A DNA stretch of 64,000 nucleotides from an uncultured Porphyromonadaceae bacterium. Its GTDB lineage: Bacteria; Bacteroidota; Bacteroidia; Bacteroidales; Muribaculaceae. The position numbers and the translations under genes were made by a program. Shown piece after piece: positions 53,990 to 63,227 of this stretch. The stretch is from the NCBI GenBank assembly GCA_905202215.1, contig CAJKRG010000010.1, forward strand, positions 1 through 64,000, read 5' to 3'. Under the pieces are notes generated by a model, which ran no database searches, was not told the origin of the DNA, and worked only from the letters and a program-made list of their open reading frames with translations. Within the stretch, counting starts at the first letter, position 1. Each line of letters begins with the position of its first letter.

Positions 53990-53993
<4 letters not shown>
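52905..53993 (+). CDS. korA: 2-Oxoacid:ferredoxin oxidoreductase, alpha subunit
   Basis: 362 residues. The N-terminal pyrimidine-binding domain shows [29 protein letters not shown] and [39 protein letters not shown] (family motif); the C-terminal domain II has YLIVAFGSVARICLKAIEEAREKGIKVGLLRPITLWPFP. In KorAB the alpha chain binds the 2-oxoacid and the TPP aminopyrimidine side. Substrate is 2-oxoglutarate most likely, branched 2-oxoacids possible. Start ATG 52905 lies 26 bases after korD; the longer frame from 52815 overlaps korD and is rejected. Four-base overlap with korB. Confidence 0.93.
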
Positions 53994-54751
<758 letters not shown>

Positions 54752-54755
54752 AGCT

Positions 54756-55289
54756 ATGAAAGAAGAAATATTGATAGCCGGATTCGGCGGTCAGGGCGTG
54801 CTTTCGATGGGCAAAATTCTCGCCTACGCAGGCCTGATGGATAATCTCGAAGTCACCTGGATGCCATCGTACGGCCCCGAACAGCGCGGCGGTACGGCAA
54901 ACGTCACCGTCATTCTGAGCGACACCGCAATCAGCTCGCCGGTGCTCGACACCTACGATACCGTCGTAGCCCTCAATCAGCAGAGCCTCGATAAATTCGA
55001 AAGCAAGGTAAAACCCGGCGGCATACTCATCTACGATCCTTCGGGCATACACCACCTGCCGACACGCACCGACATTAAAGTCGTGCCTGTCGATGCCATG
55101 CAGGCCTCTATCGAGCTTAAAAACTCCAAGACCTACAATATGATACTCCTCGGCGCACTCCTGAAACTGCGTCCTATCGTAGAAATCGACGCAGTACTCC
55201 GCGGCCTAAAGAAAACTCTCCCGGAACGCCACCACCATCTCCTCCCCCTCAACGAGCAGGCCCTCCTCAAGGGCATGTCATTAGTCTGA
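54756..55289 (+). CDS. korC: 2-Oxoacid:ferredoxin oxidoreductase, gamma subunit
   Basis: 177 residues. Starts EEILIAGFGGQGVLSMGKILAYAG, the gamma-subunit signature, and MPSYGPEQRGGTANVTVILSD; it handles CoA. The open frame begins at 54732 inside korB, but MKEEILI at 54756 is the proper start. Closing gene of korDABC; a hairpin terminator follows. Confidence 0.93.
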   Translation: MKEEILIAGFGGQGVLSMGKILAYAGLMDNLEVTWMPSYGPEQRGGTANVTVILSDTAISSPVLDTYDTVVALNQQSLDKFESKVKPGGILIYDPSGIHHLPTRTDIKVVPVDAMQASIELKNSKTYNMILLGALLKLRPIVEIDAVLRGLKKTLPERHHHLLPLNEQALLKGMSLV

Positions 55290-55306
55290 TTCTACCGACA
55301 TAAAAC

Positions 55307-55349
55307 AATCGGCCTCGGTTCATACAAGAATCGAGACCGATTATTTTTT
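55307..55349 (+). terminator. Terminator of korDABC
   Basis: AATCGGCCTCG (55307-55317) pairs with CGAGACCGATT (55332-55342; one mismatch) and is followed by ATTTTTTG. Confidence 0.8.
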
Positions 55350-55389
55350 GCTTGGTCAGAGATTTACTCCAACACACAATGCCATCTTA

Positions 55390-55899
55390 TCAGTTCTGGG
55401 GCTGGGGAGCGGGACGATTGCCACGGTTTCCGGCGTGTTTGTGACCACGATCACCTCTACGGTCATTGTTGGCAAGTCTGCCGTTATCCTTGGCACCCTT
55501 TTTGCCATGACGGCCGGTGAGATAGCTGTTTTCGAGGAACTTCACATACTGCTCGGGAGTGAGGATAGCCTTGATTCTGGCAAGTTCTTCGGTGCGTGCC
55601 TTTTTGGCCTCTTCCCGGTTTACATTCTTGCGTTCCTGAGCCTGTTTCTGACGGGTTTCGGCTTTGGCCATGCGGGCTTCTTTACATTCTTTCTTGAGCG
55701 CCTCAAGCTTGGTCTGCTGGTCTGCGGTGAGGTTGAGGCCTTCGAAGGGGTTGGGGGCCTCGGCACCACGTTTGCCGCCACGCTTGTCGGCTTTGAGTTC
55801 CTTCTTGCCGTTATCGTTGCCCGAAGTCTGGGCGAAGGCGGCAGGGGTTGCTACGAGGACGCAAAGGCCGAGTGCTGCTACAATTAATTTCTTGTTCAT
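55390..55899 (-). CDS. DUF4890 periplasmic protein (CpxP/Spy-like)
   Basis: 169 residues with a signal peptide ending ATPAAFAQ. A highly charged, Lys/Arg/Gly-rich body (KKELKADKRGGKRGAEAPNPFEGLNLTADQQTKLEALKKECKEARMAKAE) holds one LTxxQ-type helical hairpin (GLNLTADQQTKLEAL and ILTPEQYVKFLEN), as in DUF4890 and, more remotely, in Spy/CpxP chaperones. The tail is basic and Gly/Asn/Pro-rich. Likely a small periplasmic binding or stress protein; function unknown. On the opposite strand an open frame exists but has no family features. Confidence 0.75.
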   Translation of the reverse strand: MNKKLIVAALGLCVLVATPAAFAQTSGNDNGKKELKADKRGGKRGAEAPNPFEGLNLTADQQTKLEALKKECKEARMAKAETRQKQAQERKNVNREEAKKARTEELARIKAILTPEQYVKFLENSYLTGRHGKKGAKDNGRLANNDRRGDRGHKHAGNRGNRPAPQPQN

Positions 55900-56035
55900 A
55901 AGGTTATATGTTTATTAGATTGTAAATAGATTATTTCTGTCGCTTTTCGATATGTCTGACTCCCTAAATGCGTCAAGGTTTAAATTAAATCACGATTTTA
56001 ACTTTCATTCATAAGTCCTAACATACGAAAACAAA

Positions 56036-56072
56036 AGCGCCTCTGCCACGCGACTTACGCGACAGAGGCGCT
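56036..56072 (-). terminator. Terminator downstream of the DUF362 gene
   Basis: AGCGCCTCTG (56036-56045) and CAGAGGCGCT (56063-56072) form a 10-bp stem; read on the minus strand it is followed by TTTTGTTTTC. It ends the DUF362 transcript, ahead of the DUF4890 gene. Confidence 0.75.
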
Positions 56073-56090
56073 GATTTATTATTGTTTTAC

Positions 56091-57074
56091 TCAGAGTTCC
56101 ACAAGTTTATATTTCTGAGAACCAAGACCAAGCTGCTCCGAATAATCGAGTAGATGAGTGGCATGGCGCGACTCCATACGCTCTATGAGATCGGCTTTGC
56201 CGGGATCTTCGGAATTCACTACAAGATCCACACATGCACGGTCGAGAGCCACGGGATCGAGTGAGGCAAGAATACCGATATCACCCATCTTGGGAGCTTC
56301 CGGATCGCCGTCACAGTCACAATCGACAGAAAGATTGTTTGCTACGTTAATAAACAGAATATCGTCTCCCGCATAGTCGAACACCGCCTTGCAGGCTTCG
56401 CCCATAGATTCGAGGAAATCATCCTGAGGTGCAATGTTGTTCCATATCGAATCAACATCGTTGGTCTTTCCGGCGGTATGAATATATGTTTTGCCTGCCG
56501 ACGAAGCGATACCGATTGCCACGTTCTTGAGGGCGCCGCCGAAACCGCCCATGGCATGACCCTTGAAATGGGAGAGTACGACCGTAAAGTCATAATCGGG
56601 GAAATGCTTGCCGACGATGTCATATTTGAGGTGTTTTCCGCCCTCGAGAGGAAGAATGGTGTCACCTTCGGCATCCATGATGTCGACCTCGGCGATGGCT
56701 GTATAGCCATGCTCCTCGGCGGCCTTGCGATGCGACTCTGTAGTATTGCGGTTGCCCGCATATGCGGTATTGCATTCAACGATGGTCGCACCCAGTTCGT
56801 CGATAAGAGGCTTGATAAGAGCCGGGTCAAGCTGGTGAGATTTGTTCGACTCGCCGGTCGACATTTTCACGGCAACCTTACCTTCTGCTTTACGTCCGAG
56901 AGCATTGTAGATTTTAACAAGATTTTCCGGAGTGATATCCTTTATGTAGTATACCGTCGAAACCTCGGCGGTATCGGACCCGACAGACTCCGGTGAGGCC
57001 GATGCCTCTGTCCGGGCACCGCAGCTGCTCATAAGAAGCCCTGCTACGATAAAAGCGAAAAACTGCTTTTTCAT
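56091..57074 (-). CDS. DUF362 domain lipoprotein
   Basis: 327 residues with a lipoprotein signal (MKKQFFAFIVAGLLMSSC, Cys18). The DUF362 domain fills the rest: KVAVKMSTGE, IVECNTAYAGNRNTTESHRKAAEEHG, VVLSHFKGHAMGGFGGALKNVAIGIAS, and the late NNLSVDCDCDGDPEAPKMGDIGILASLDPVALDRACVDLV with the clustered Asp/Cys motif CDCDGD. Family proteins are usually cytoplasmic and linked to Fe-S or metal chemistry; here it is exported and lipid-anchored, with no ferredoxin domain. Biochemical role unknown. It lies just downstream of the TonB-dependent receptor gene (24 bases), on the same strand, so it may act in the same transport step. Confidence 0.85.
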   Translation of the reverse strand: MKKQFFAFIVAGLLMSSCGARTEASASPESVGSDTAEVSTVYYIKDITPENLVKIYNALGRKAEGKVAVKMSTGESNKSHQLDPALIKPLIDELGATIVECNTAYAGNRNTTESHRKAAEEHGYTAIAEVDIMDAEGDTILPLEGGKHLKYDIVGKHFPDYDFTVVLSHFKGHAMGGFGGALKNVAIGIASSAGKTYIHTAGKTNDVDSIWNNIAPQDDFLESMGEACKAVFDYAGDDILFINVANNLSVDCDCDGDPEAPKMGDIGILASLDPVALDRACVDLVVNSEDPGKADLIERMESRHATHLLDYSEQLGLGSQKYKLVEL

Positions 57075-57098
57075 AATTCTGATATGTTTTTTAAGGAG

Positions 57099-58952
57099 CT
57101 AAAATCCGACACGAATGCCCCCCATCGCAGTGAATCCCGGCATAGGATAGCCGCGGTTGATGGTATATCGTGCATCGGTTATATTTTCAAGACGGGTAAA
57201 AAGATCGGCATAACGGCAAACCTTGAACGTAGCTTTGAGATTCAGCAGCGCATAGCTCTGATGCTTTATGCCTTCGGCGACATAAAGACTGCCTACACCC
57301 TGAAGATCTGCACAGATATCAAGCCATTTAAGAGGCTGCCATTCCGCTCCGAACCAGTATTGGTTTTTAGGTGCGCCGGTGAGATTTCGCAGCGAAGTGT
57401 GCAGATAGCTGTATGTGGCATGCAGAGTGAGGTTCGGCAACGGCCTGCTGTCAAGACTGATCTCTATACCTTTGTTTATGAATGAACCGGTATTCTCGTT
57501 CTTCATGTCGACAGTCTGTATCATATTGGACCCGCGGCTATAGTATGCCGTAAGACTGACTGACAACAGATGTCCCAGGCGCTTCTCGACCGACACCTCA
57601 TAATTCCACATACGCTCAGGGCGAAGATCGGGATTTGCCATACGGTAGAGATAAAGTTCCCTAAACGACGGGTTGCGATAACCCATCGCGGCCGAAGCCT
57701 TTATCGTCACATTTCCCGGAGTATTGACCGCCATACCGGCCTGGGGTACCCAACGGGTCCCGAACATATCGCTGTTTGCCATGCGGAGACCGCCGTCGAC
57801 AGTGAGAACGCGTCCGAAAAAAACCTGCGCGACCGTTAGGTAAGGTGAATATTCAGTGACATATTTACGACCGATAGTACCCATCGCACCCGGAGTATGC
57901 GCAGTGCCGCCGCTCATCGGTATTTTGCCTGAGTAGCGGCTGAAATCAAAGCCCGCTGTGATGGCCGACCCCTCCCAGGGTGCAAAATTCTGATATGCCA
58001 TCACACCGAGCCTGTCGTCCACGCTATGGAAATGGCGCGGATCATCGACATAATGATTGCCGTAGCTGTAATATATCCGGACAGTACCGCCGGTATTGCG
58101 ATAAGTATTGGTCACGGCCGCCGACGCCTCGCCGCGAAGTACGTTCTGAGTATAGACCGCTGTCGAATTAGGATCTGAAAGCGTCGGGTAGATCGGATCG
58201 TCGGCATTGAACTTCATCACCGTATAATCGGCCTGTGCCTTCCATTTGTCCGAAAAAGCATATGCCAGTTTACCGTATGCCCCGCCCTGCCGGAAATCGA
58301 AACCGTCGACATTTCCGTCGGTACGGTCATATGAAAGCGACACAAGCGATGACAGGCGTCCATAACGAGCGGTTCCTGTCAGACTTGTCTGCCAGGTATT
58401 GTAAGAGCCGTATTGTGTGGTCAGATCGGCATGGACTCCGTCGGCTTTGGCTCCGCGGGTTATCACATTGATTGTGCCGGCCATAGCGTTGGAGCCGTAA
58501 AGTACCGACGCCGGACCACGAAGCACCTCGACCCGTTCGACATACTCCTTGCTGTAAAAATCGCCGATATGATGCGAGTAAATGCCGGCGAACTGAGGCT
58601 GACCGTCCATCATCATGAGCACGGCACTCGCACGGTCGCCGCCAACACCGCGCATCTTGATATGACCCGCGCCATTACCGGCCACACCATAACCGAATAT
58701 GCCACGTTCGGTCACAAACAAGCTCGGCACACGCCCCTTGAGTGCCGTCAGAAGCTGCGGACTGCCAGATGCTTCAAGTTCGGCACGGCCTATAACGCTC
58801 ACGGTATACGGCAACAGACGGGTCTCGACGGCCTGATTGGAACCGGTGACAACGATCTCATTCAATGCCTCGATACTATCGGCAACAGATGTCTGAGCCG
58901 CAGACACGACACAGACGGATGCCGCTATAAGTGTAAGAGGTAGTCTTTTCAT
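57099..58952 (-). CDS. TonB-dependent outer membrane receptor
   Basis: 617 residues. Signal peptide MKRLPLTLIAASVCVVSAAQ, a TonB-box-like NEIVVTGSN near residue 33-41, the plug domain (LPYTVSVIGRAELEASGSPQLLTALKGRVPSLFV, then VEVLRGPASVLYGSNAMAGTINVIT, the standard plug motif) and a 22-strand barrel ending in GGIRVGF. No carboxypeptidase-D-like N-terminal extension, so it is not a SusC-type porter; it is closer to BtuB or siderophore receptors. The cargo is unknown; no SusD or binding-protein gene is adjacent, only the DUF362 lipoprotein. ATG 58952 is preferred over 58982 because the signal peptide then starts cleanly. Confidence 0.92.
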   Translation of the reverse strand: MKRLPLTLIAASVCVVSAAQTSVADSIEALNEIVVTGSNQAVETRLLPYTVSVIGRAELEASGSPQLLTALKGRVPSLFVTERGIFGYGVAGNGAGHIKMRGVGGDRASAVLMMMDGQPQFAGIYSHHIGDFYSKEYVERVEVLRGPASVLYGSNAMAGTINVITRGAKADGVHADLTTQYGSYNTWQTSLTGTARYGRLSSLVSLSYDRTDGNVDGFDFRQGGAYGKLAYAFSDKWKAQADYTVMKFNADDPIYPTLSDPNSTAVYTQNVLRGEASAAVTNTYRNTGGTVRIYYSYGNHYVDDPRHFHSVDDRLGVMAYQNFAPWEGSAITAGFDFSRYSGKIPMSGGTAHTPGAMGTIGRKYVTEYSPYLTVAQVFFGRVLTVDGGLRMANSDMFGTRWVPQAGMAVNTPGNVTIKASAAMGYRNPSFRELYLYRMANPDLRPERMWNYEVSVEKRLGHLLSVSLTAYYSRGSNMIQTVDMKNENTGSFINKGIEISLDSRPLPNLTLHATYSYLHTSLRNLTGAPKNQYWFGAEWQPLKWLDICADLQGVGSLYVAEGIKHQSYALLNLKATFKVCRYADLFTRLENITDARYTINRGYPMPGFTAMGGIRVGF

Positions 58953-58961
58953 ATTCGTCTG

Positions 58962-58969
58962 CAAAGATA
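58962..58969 (-). promoter_or_regulatory. -7 element of the TonB receptor gene
   Basis: Minus strand TATCTTTG, ending 10 bases before the ATG at 58952: another very short leader. Confidence 0.5.
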
Positions 58970-59043
58970 CAATAAACCACACGAACGGTTTAACCCATAT
59001 TACGGTAATATCTACCTTTTTTACAGACCATCGCCGGTCGGGT

Positions 59044-59565
59044 TCAGAAAAGCACGCCGATTTTCACCGTCGCATAGTTGAGGCTCTTGAAATGATGTGT
59101 CATTTCCTCGCCTACAACGGTCTTGCGTTCACGGTAGGTATATCCGATGATAAGATGGGTTGAAAATTTCGAACTCCGGGCAAGATTGATACCCAGACCC
59201 GTAGCTCCATATAAGCCTGTCTGCTGATGATTGTGTTCAAGATAATTGAGCGACGTTCCGAGCTTTATATCCCAGAACAGGAGCGACGGCTTATTCTGAA
59301 AGTTCGTTCGGAAATTGACATATATGGGATATGAGCGACACGAATTGCTTATCATGATATCGGCTTCCACACCCAGTCCGAGGAAATTGATCCAGCCACG
59401 GCTCATGCCGAAAACCGCATTGAAGTCGACAGCGCTCATATCGTTGCCGCTAAGGTCAATGGAAGCTCCGGCATCGGCGCCCCATGTAAATTTTATCGAC
59501 GGTTTCTCAGCTACGGCACTGACAGCCGCAATTACAGCCATAAGGACAAAAAGAAACCGTCTCAT
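59044..59565 (-). CDS. Outer membrane beta-barrel-like protein
   Basis: 173 residues with a signal peptide (MRRFLFVLMAVIAAVSAVA). The rest is rich in aromatic, alternating strands (GLGVEADIMISNSCRSYPIYVNFRTNF, LYGATGLGINLARSSKFSTHLIIGYTYRER) and ends in VKIGVLF, as in small Bacteroidetes OM barrels. No specific family could be named. Its ATG overlaps the prmA stop (59562-59564), so it is translationally coupled to a ribosomal-protein methyltransferase; the reason is unclear. Confidence 0.7.
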   Translation of the reverse strand: MRRFLFVLMAVIAAVSAVAEKPSIKFTWGADAGASIDLSGNDMSAVDFNAVFGMSRGWINFLGLGVEADIMISNSCRSYPIYVNFRTNFQNKPSLLFWDIKLGTSLNYLEHNHQQTGLYGATGLGINLARSSKFSTHLIIGYTYRERKTVVGEEMTHHFKSLNYATVKIGVLF

Positions 59566-60428
59566 GATTTCCGGAATGTCATCGACGACCAATTGTCCAT
59601 CTCGTCGGCGGTTACAAATTCGAATCCGGCTGCTGCGGCTGCCGCGGCTACTACTTCGCGGTCGATGACGTAGAATCCGCTGACCACAAGGAGACCGCCG
59701 CTTCGCGTGGCATCGGCATAACGGACTATATCGCCCGTAATGATATTACGGTTGATATTGGCAAGAAAAAGATCGGCCTTGTATCCAACACCGGCAAGTG
59801 AGGCGGCATCGCCGCCTATAATTCTCACGGCATCCGCCGACGCCAGATTAAGCGTCACATTATCGCGGGCGTTAGCTTCGGCGAAGGGATCTATCTCGAT
59901 TCCTGTGACCGGAGAGGCACCGAGCATGGCAGCAAGAATGGCAAGAATACCCGAACCCGTCCCCATGTCGATCACAGACCGTCCTTCTATGTCTGCCGAC
60001 AGGAGCGCTCTCATCATAAGGGTTGTCGTAGCATGGTGACCTGTGCCGAAAGCCATCTTCGGATCTATCGTTATATCGTATTTCGCAGCGGGAATATCGG
60101 TATGGAAGCTGCTGTGTACAGCCACAGTTCCTTCGACAAGTATGGGCCTGAAATAATTTTTTTCCCACTCGGCATTCCAGTCGCGTCCCTCGACGAACTC
60201 GGCCTCGAATGTGGCTTCGGCAAACGGGCTCAACTCTTCGAGCGCCCCGGCTACAGCTTCGGGCGAATACAGTGGCGCCGGTATGAAAGCTGTCAGGCCT
60301 GTACCTGGCATATCTTCCCGAGGCACGAAACTTTCGAACCCGACAGGTGCGAGCAGATCGGCGGCAAGATCGCAGAAATCGACAGATGCCGGCGAAATGC
60401 CGATTTCGACTTTATAATAATCGTTCAT
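59562..60428 (-). CDS. prmA: Ribosomal protein L11 methyltransferase PrmA
   Basis: 288 residues. Methylates lysines and the N-terminal amine of ribosomal protein L11. The N-terminal L11-binding domain precedes EKNYFRPILVEG and MAFGTGHHATTTLMMRALL, typical of PrmA, then the SAM motif SVIDMGTGSGILAILAAMLGA and DLFLANINRNII (NxN-type motif). ATG 60428 (MNDYYKV) or 60443 (MNKPTMN) may be the start; the promoter at 60465-60472 fits both. Coupled to the downstream barrel gene, divergent from fur-purA. Confidence 0.93.
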   Translation of the reverse strand: MNDYYKVEIGISPASVDFCDLAADLLAPVGFESFVPREDMPGTGLTAFIPAPLYSPEAVAGALEELSPFAEATFEAEFVEGRDWNAEWEKNYFRPILVEGTVAVHSSFHTDIPAAKYDITIDPKMAFGTGHHATTTLMMRALLSADIEGRSVIDMGTGSGILAILAAMLGASPVTGIEIDPFAEANARDNVTLNLASADAVRIIGGDAASLAGVGYKADLFLANINRNIITGDIVRYADATRSGGLLVVSGFYVIDREVVAAAAAAAGFEFVTADEMDNWSSMTFRKS

Positions 60429-60464
60429 CGTAGGCTTGTTCATTGCGTAGACGTATTTGTTTCG

Positions 60465-60472
60465 CAAAGGTA
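60465..60472 (-). promoter_or_regulatory. -7 element of prmA
   Basis: Minus strand TACCTTTG, a consensus -7 element, 21 bases before the nearer possible start (60443). It is back to back with the fur promoter. Confidence 0.5.
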
Positions 60473-60494
60473 AGCTATTTTCGGAAATTTTCAC

Positions 60495-60502
60495 TAATTT
60501 TG
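60495..60502 (+). promoter_or_regulatory. -7 element of fur-purA
   Basis: TAATTTTG, 35 bases before the fur ATG (60538). With the prmA element it defines a compact divergent promoter region. Confidence 0.5.
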
Positions 60503-60537
60503 CACACGTCAAAAAACGTACCATTCCTTACACAGGC

Positions 60538-61014
60538 ATGACCGGCGAAAAACATAAACAGGATTTTGCGCTGCAGAAACTCACGGAGTATCTCGCACGC
60601 ACCGGTCGTCGCAATACTCCCGAACGGCTCGAGATACTCGAAGCATCCCGTTCGCTCTCCACAGGATTCACTGTCGAAGAGCTCTCGGCGGCAGTCGCCG
60701 CCCGCGGTGTCAGAGTATCGCTCGCCACGGTCTACAATACACTGGAACTGTTTGTGGCCGCAGGAATCCTTGCCAGATATTTCGCTAACAAAGGGGCACG
60801 CTACGAAATGCTTCCAGCCAACCGCCATCATCTGGTATGCCTCAACTGCGGAAAAACCAAGGCTGTGAAGGACCAGTCGTTTTCTGAAGTGCTCCGCGCC
60901 AGACACTACTCGGCGTTCACGGCATCCTATTTCGAAATGACAGTCTACGGCGTATGCTCGGCATGCGCCCGCAAAGCAAAGAAAACCAACATCAACACCC
61001 GCATAAAAAAATGA
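60538..61014 (+). CDS. Fur family metal-dependent regulator
   Basis: 158 residues. Winged-helix N-terminal part (NTPERLEILEASRSLSTGFTVEELSAAVAARGVRVSLATVYNTLELFVAAGI) with the Fur recognition helix in SLATVYNTL, then the dimerisation and metal domain: NRHHLVCLNCGKTKAV and a second CxxC in VYGVCSACARK, which together hold the structural zinc. Whether it senses iron, zinc or peroxide (Fur/Zur/PerR) cannot be told. The last bases overlap the purA start (ATGA), a linkage I know from other Bacteroidetes. Start ATG 60538; the longer frame from 60457 crosses the promoter. Confidence 0.92.
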   Translation: MTGEKHKQDFALQKLTEYLARTGRRNTPERLEILEASRSLSTGFTVEELSAAVAARGVRVSLATVYNTLELFVAAGILARYFANKGARYEMLPANRHHLVCLNCGKTKAVKDQSFSEVLRARHYSAFTASYFEMTVYGVCSACARKAKKTNINTRIKK

Positions 61015-62312
61015 AAGCCGATCTTCTTTTAGGCCTCCAGTGGGGCGACGAAGGCAAAGGCAAAATCGTCGATGTCCTCGCCCCCGGTTATGATATTGTA
61101 GCACGTTTCCAAGGCGGTCCCAACGCCGGCCACACCCTCGAATTCGACGGCCACAAGCATGTGCTACGCTCGATTCCGTCGGGCGTATTTGCCAAAGGCG
61201 CAATCACCAATGTCATCGGAAACGGCGTCGTGCTCGATCCCGTACTATTCCGCGGCGAAGCCGAACAGCTCGAAGCCGACGGCGTAGATCTCCATTCGAT
61301 ACTGAAAATTTCGAAGAAGGCACACCTCATAATGCCGACCCACCGCCTGCTCGATGCAGCCGGCGAACGCGCCATGGGAAGCGGCAAAATAGGCACTACC
61401 GGCAAAGGCATCGGCCCGACATACACCGACAAGGTATCGCGCCACGGTCTACGCGTAGGCGATACTCTCCGCGACGATTTCAGCGCACGATACGAAGCCG
61501 CACGCGACGCACATCTGGCACGCCTGGCAGGCATGGGTGCCGAAATCGACCGCGAAAAACTCGCTCAGGCCGAAAAGGAATGGTTCGATGCCATCGAATA
61601 TATCCGCTCTTTCGGTCTGGCCGATACCGAATACTACATCAACAAAGCTCTCAACGACGATAAAAGCATACTATGCGAAGGAGCACAGGGTACCATGCTT
61701 GACGTCGACTTCGGTTCATATCCCTTCGTCACATCGAGCAACACCGTGGCCGCAGGAGCCTGCACCGGCCTGGGCATAGCACCCGGACGAATCGGTAAAG
61801 TCTACGGTATTTTCAAGGCATATTGCACCCGTGTGGGCAGCGGTCCCTTCCCTACAGAACTATTCGACGAAACCGGTGCCACCATACGCAATATCGGCCA
61901 TGAATATGGCGCCGTGACAGGACGCGAACGCCGCTGCGGATGGCTCGACCTCGTGGCACTCCGCTACGCCGTGATGATAAACGGCGCCACTCACTTAATA
62001 ATGATGAAGAGCGACGTCCTCGACGGCTTCGACACTATCAAAGTGGCTACAGCATACCGCATGCCCGACGGCACAGTAACCACCGACTTCCCCTACTCCG
62101 TCGGCGACAACGCCGAGGGTGCCGGCATAGCTGAACCAGTCTACGACGAGCTGCCCGGCTGGAAGACAGATCTCTCCAAGGCACGCACCGAAGCCGAACT
62201 TCCCGAAGCCTTCCGCAACTATGTGGCATACATCGAGAAACAGGTCGGTGTTCCCTTGGCGGTGATATCGGTTGGCCCTGACCGCGAAGAGACCATTATC
62301 CGCAACCTCTAA
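61011..62312 (+). CDS. purA: Adenylosuccinate synthase PurA
   Basis: 433 residues. Joins IMP and aspartate with GTP to form adenylosuccinate in AMP synthesis. The P-loop-like GLQWGDEGKGKIVD is at residues about 7-20; other active-site blocks are FQGGPNAGHTLE, GTTGKGIGPTYTDK, GAQGTMLDVDFGSYPFVTSSN, the CTRVGSGPFPTEL stretch and RERRCGWLDLVALRYA. Full length for the family. Start ATG 61011 overlaps the fur stop by 4 bases; the terminator is at 62333-62375. Confidence 0.97.
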   Translation: MKADLLLGLQWGDEGKGKIVDVLAPGYDIVARFQGGPNAGHTLEFDGHKHVLRSIPSGVFAKGAITNVIGNGVVLDPVLFRGEAEQLEADGVDLHSILKISKKAHLIMPTHRLLDAAGERAMGSGKIGTTGKGIGPTYTDKVSRHGLRVGDTLRDDFSARYEAARDAHLARLAGMGAEIDREKLAQAEKEWFDAIEYIRSFGLADTEYYINKALNDDKSILCEGAQGTMLDVDFGSYPFVTSSNTVAAGACTGLGIAPGRIGKVYGIFKAYCTRVGSGPFPTELFDETGATIRNIGHEYGAVTGRERRCGWLDLVALRYAVMINGATHLIMMKSDVLDGFDTIKVATAYRMPDGTVTTDFPYSVGDNAEGAGIAEPVYDELPGWKTDLSKARTEAELPEAFRNYVAYIEKQVGVPLAVISVGPDREETIIRNL

Positions 62313-62332
62313 ACAGAAACAAAATATCATCT

Positions 62333-62375
62333 ATCGGGCGCGCGGCTTCCGAAAGCGGTGCGCCCGATTTATTTT
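62333..62375 (+). terminator. Terminator of fur-purA
   Basis: ATCGGGCGC (62333-62341) pairs with GCGCCCGAT (62360-62368), an inner CTT/AAG can extend the stem, and TTATTTT follows. Confidence 0.8.
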
Positions 62376-62417
62376 AGAGGTTGTTTAATAATATATATGT
62401 GAATCCACAGGTTGGTG

Positions 62418-62425
62418 TATTTTTG
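62418..62425 (+). promoter_or_regulatory. Candidate -7 element for the PorT-like gene
   Basis: TATTTTTG fits the consensus; the start codon lies about 85 bases downstream. No convincing TTG upstream. Nothing else was recognised in the 62376-62510 gap. Confidence 0.4.
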
Positions 62426-62510
62426 CTTAGCAAGTTAACAAAAAGACACCAAGATTGTACTAATGTTAAAAGACGGCCTCAATCAGACAGACCCAATAAA
62501 CACCATTATT

Positions 62511-63140
62511 ATGAAAAAAATCCTCATCCTCATCGCCACGCTGGCCATGCTTGCAGGAAACGCGTATTCCAGAAATTTCCGTTTCGGCGCCGAGGCCGGT
62601 TTCGACCTGTCCAAACCGTCCGATACCGAAGGCGGCACTTATCCTGCATATCATTTCGCTGTTAACGGCGAATACGACTTCATATCGCCTTCAAAAGGTT
62701 TGTATATCGCCGCCAAAGTACAGCTTGCCGACAAATCATGGTCGAACAAGTTCAGAATGCCCGCCTACAATAATGTAAAGGAAATAGCCCATCCCGGCTA
62801 TCTGCAGATACCTGTGCTCGCAGGTTTCCGTCTCCCTCTGAGCGACGATATTTCCTTCAAGATCGAGGCCGGACCTTACGCTGGCTTCGGCCTTTTCGGC
62901 TCAAGCAAAATCAATATATACAATGGTATGGCCAAGCCCTATAAATATAAAGAACAGGATTGTTTCGGCACCGACGGAGCATACCGCCGCTTCGACGCCG
63001 GCATAGCCGCCGGAATCGGCATAAGCATATGCGGACACTGGGATCTCACACTCAACACCGCCATCCAGCTCAACTCCTTCGACCCCGCAGCCGACAAATC
63101 CAACCGCACATTCGGCCTCTCCGTGGCCTACCTTTTCTGA
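62511..63140 (+). CDS. PorT-like outer membrane beta-barrel protein
   Basis: 209 residues. Signal peptide MKKILILIATLAMLAGNAYS, then alternating strands with the usual Bacteroidetes barrel marks: FRFGAEAGFDLSK, GLYIAAKVQLADK, YLQIPVLAGFRLPLSDDISFKIEAGPYAGFGLFG, DAGIAAGIGISICGHWDLTLNTAIQL, ending FGLSVAYLF. The YLQIPVL-xF-x3-L segment is typical for the outer-membrane-protein beta-barrel family PF13568. Function unknown. ATG 62511 chosen because the signal peptide starts there; an upstream ATG at 62463 adds only polar residues. Between purA and lepA. Confidence 0.8.
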   Translation: MKKILILIATLAMLAGNAYSRNFRFGAEAGFDLSKPSDTEGGTYPAYHFAVNGEYDFISPSKGLYIAAKVQLADKSWSNKFRMPAYNNVKEIAHPGYLQIPVLAGFRLPLSDDISFKIEAGPYAGFGLFGSSKINIYNGMAKPYKYKEQDCFGTDGAYRRFDAGIAAGIGISICGHWDLTLNTAIQLNSFDPAADKSNRTFGLSVAYLF

Positions 63141-63203
63141 AGCCGCCCTTGACGTGGCGCATTGTGCGGGGAGGGGGTGTTTGCGCATGCGCGGGATTTT
63201 TTG

Positions 63204-63211
63204 TAATTTTG
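63204..63211 (+). promoter_or_regulatory. -7 element of lepA
   Basis: TAATTTTG 17 bases before the lepA ATG at 63228; an exact consensus match. Confidence 0.55.
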
Positions 63212-63227
63212 CAGCAAATTTCCGGAA

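Noticed and set aside
55348..55887. Hydrophobic plus-strand open frame opposite the DUF4890 gene
   Set aside because: Looks like a membrane protein only because it is the complement of a Lys/Arg/Glu-rich gene; no start signal or family pattern. The minus strand has a good signal peptide.
63150..63200. GC-rich stretch with GCGCATGCGC before lepA as a terminator
   Set aside because: The palindrome is short and the T-run follows only loosely; not strong enough to annotate.
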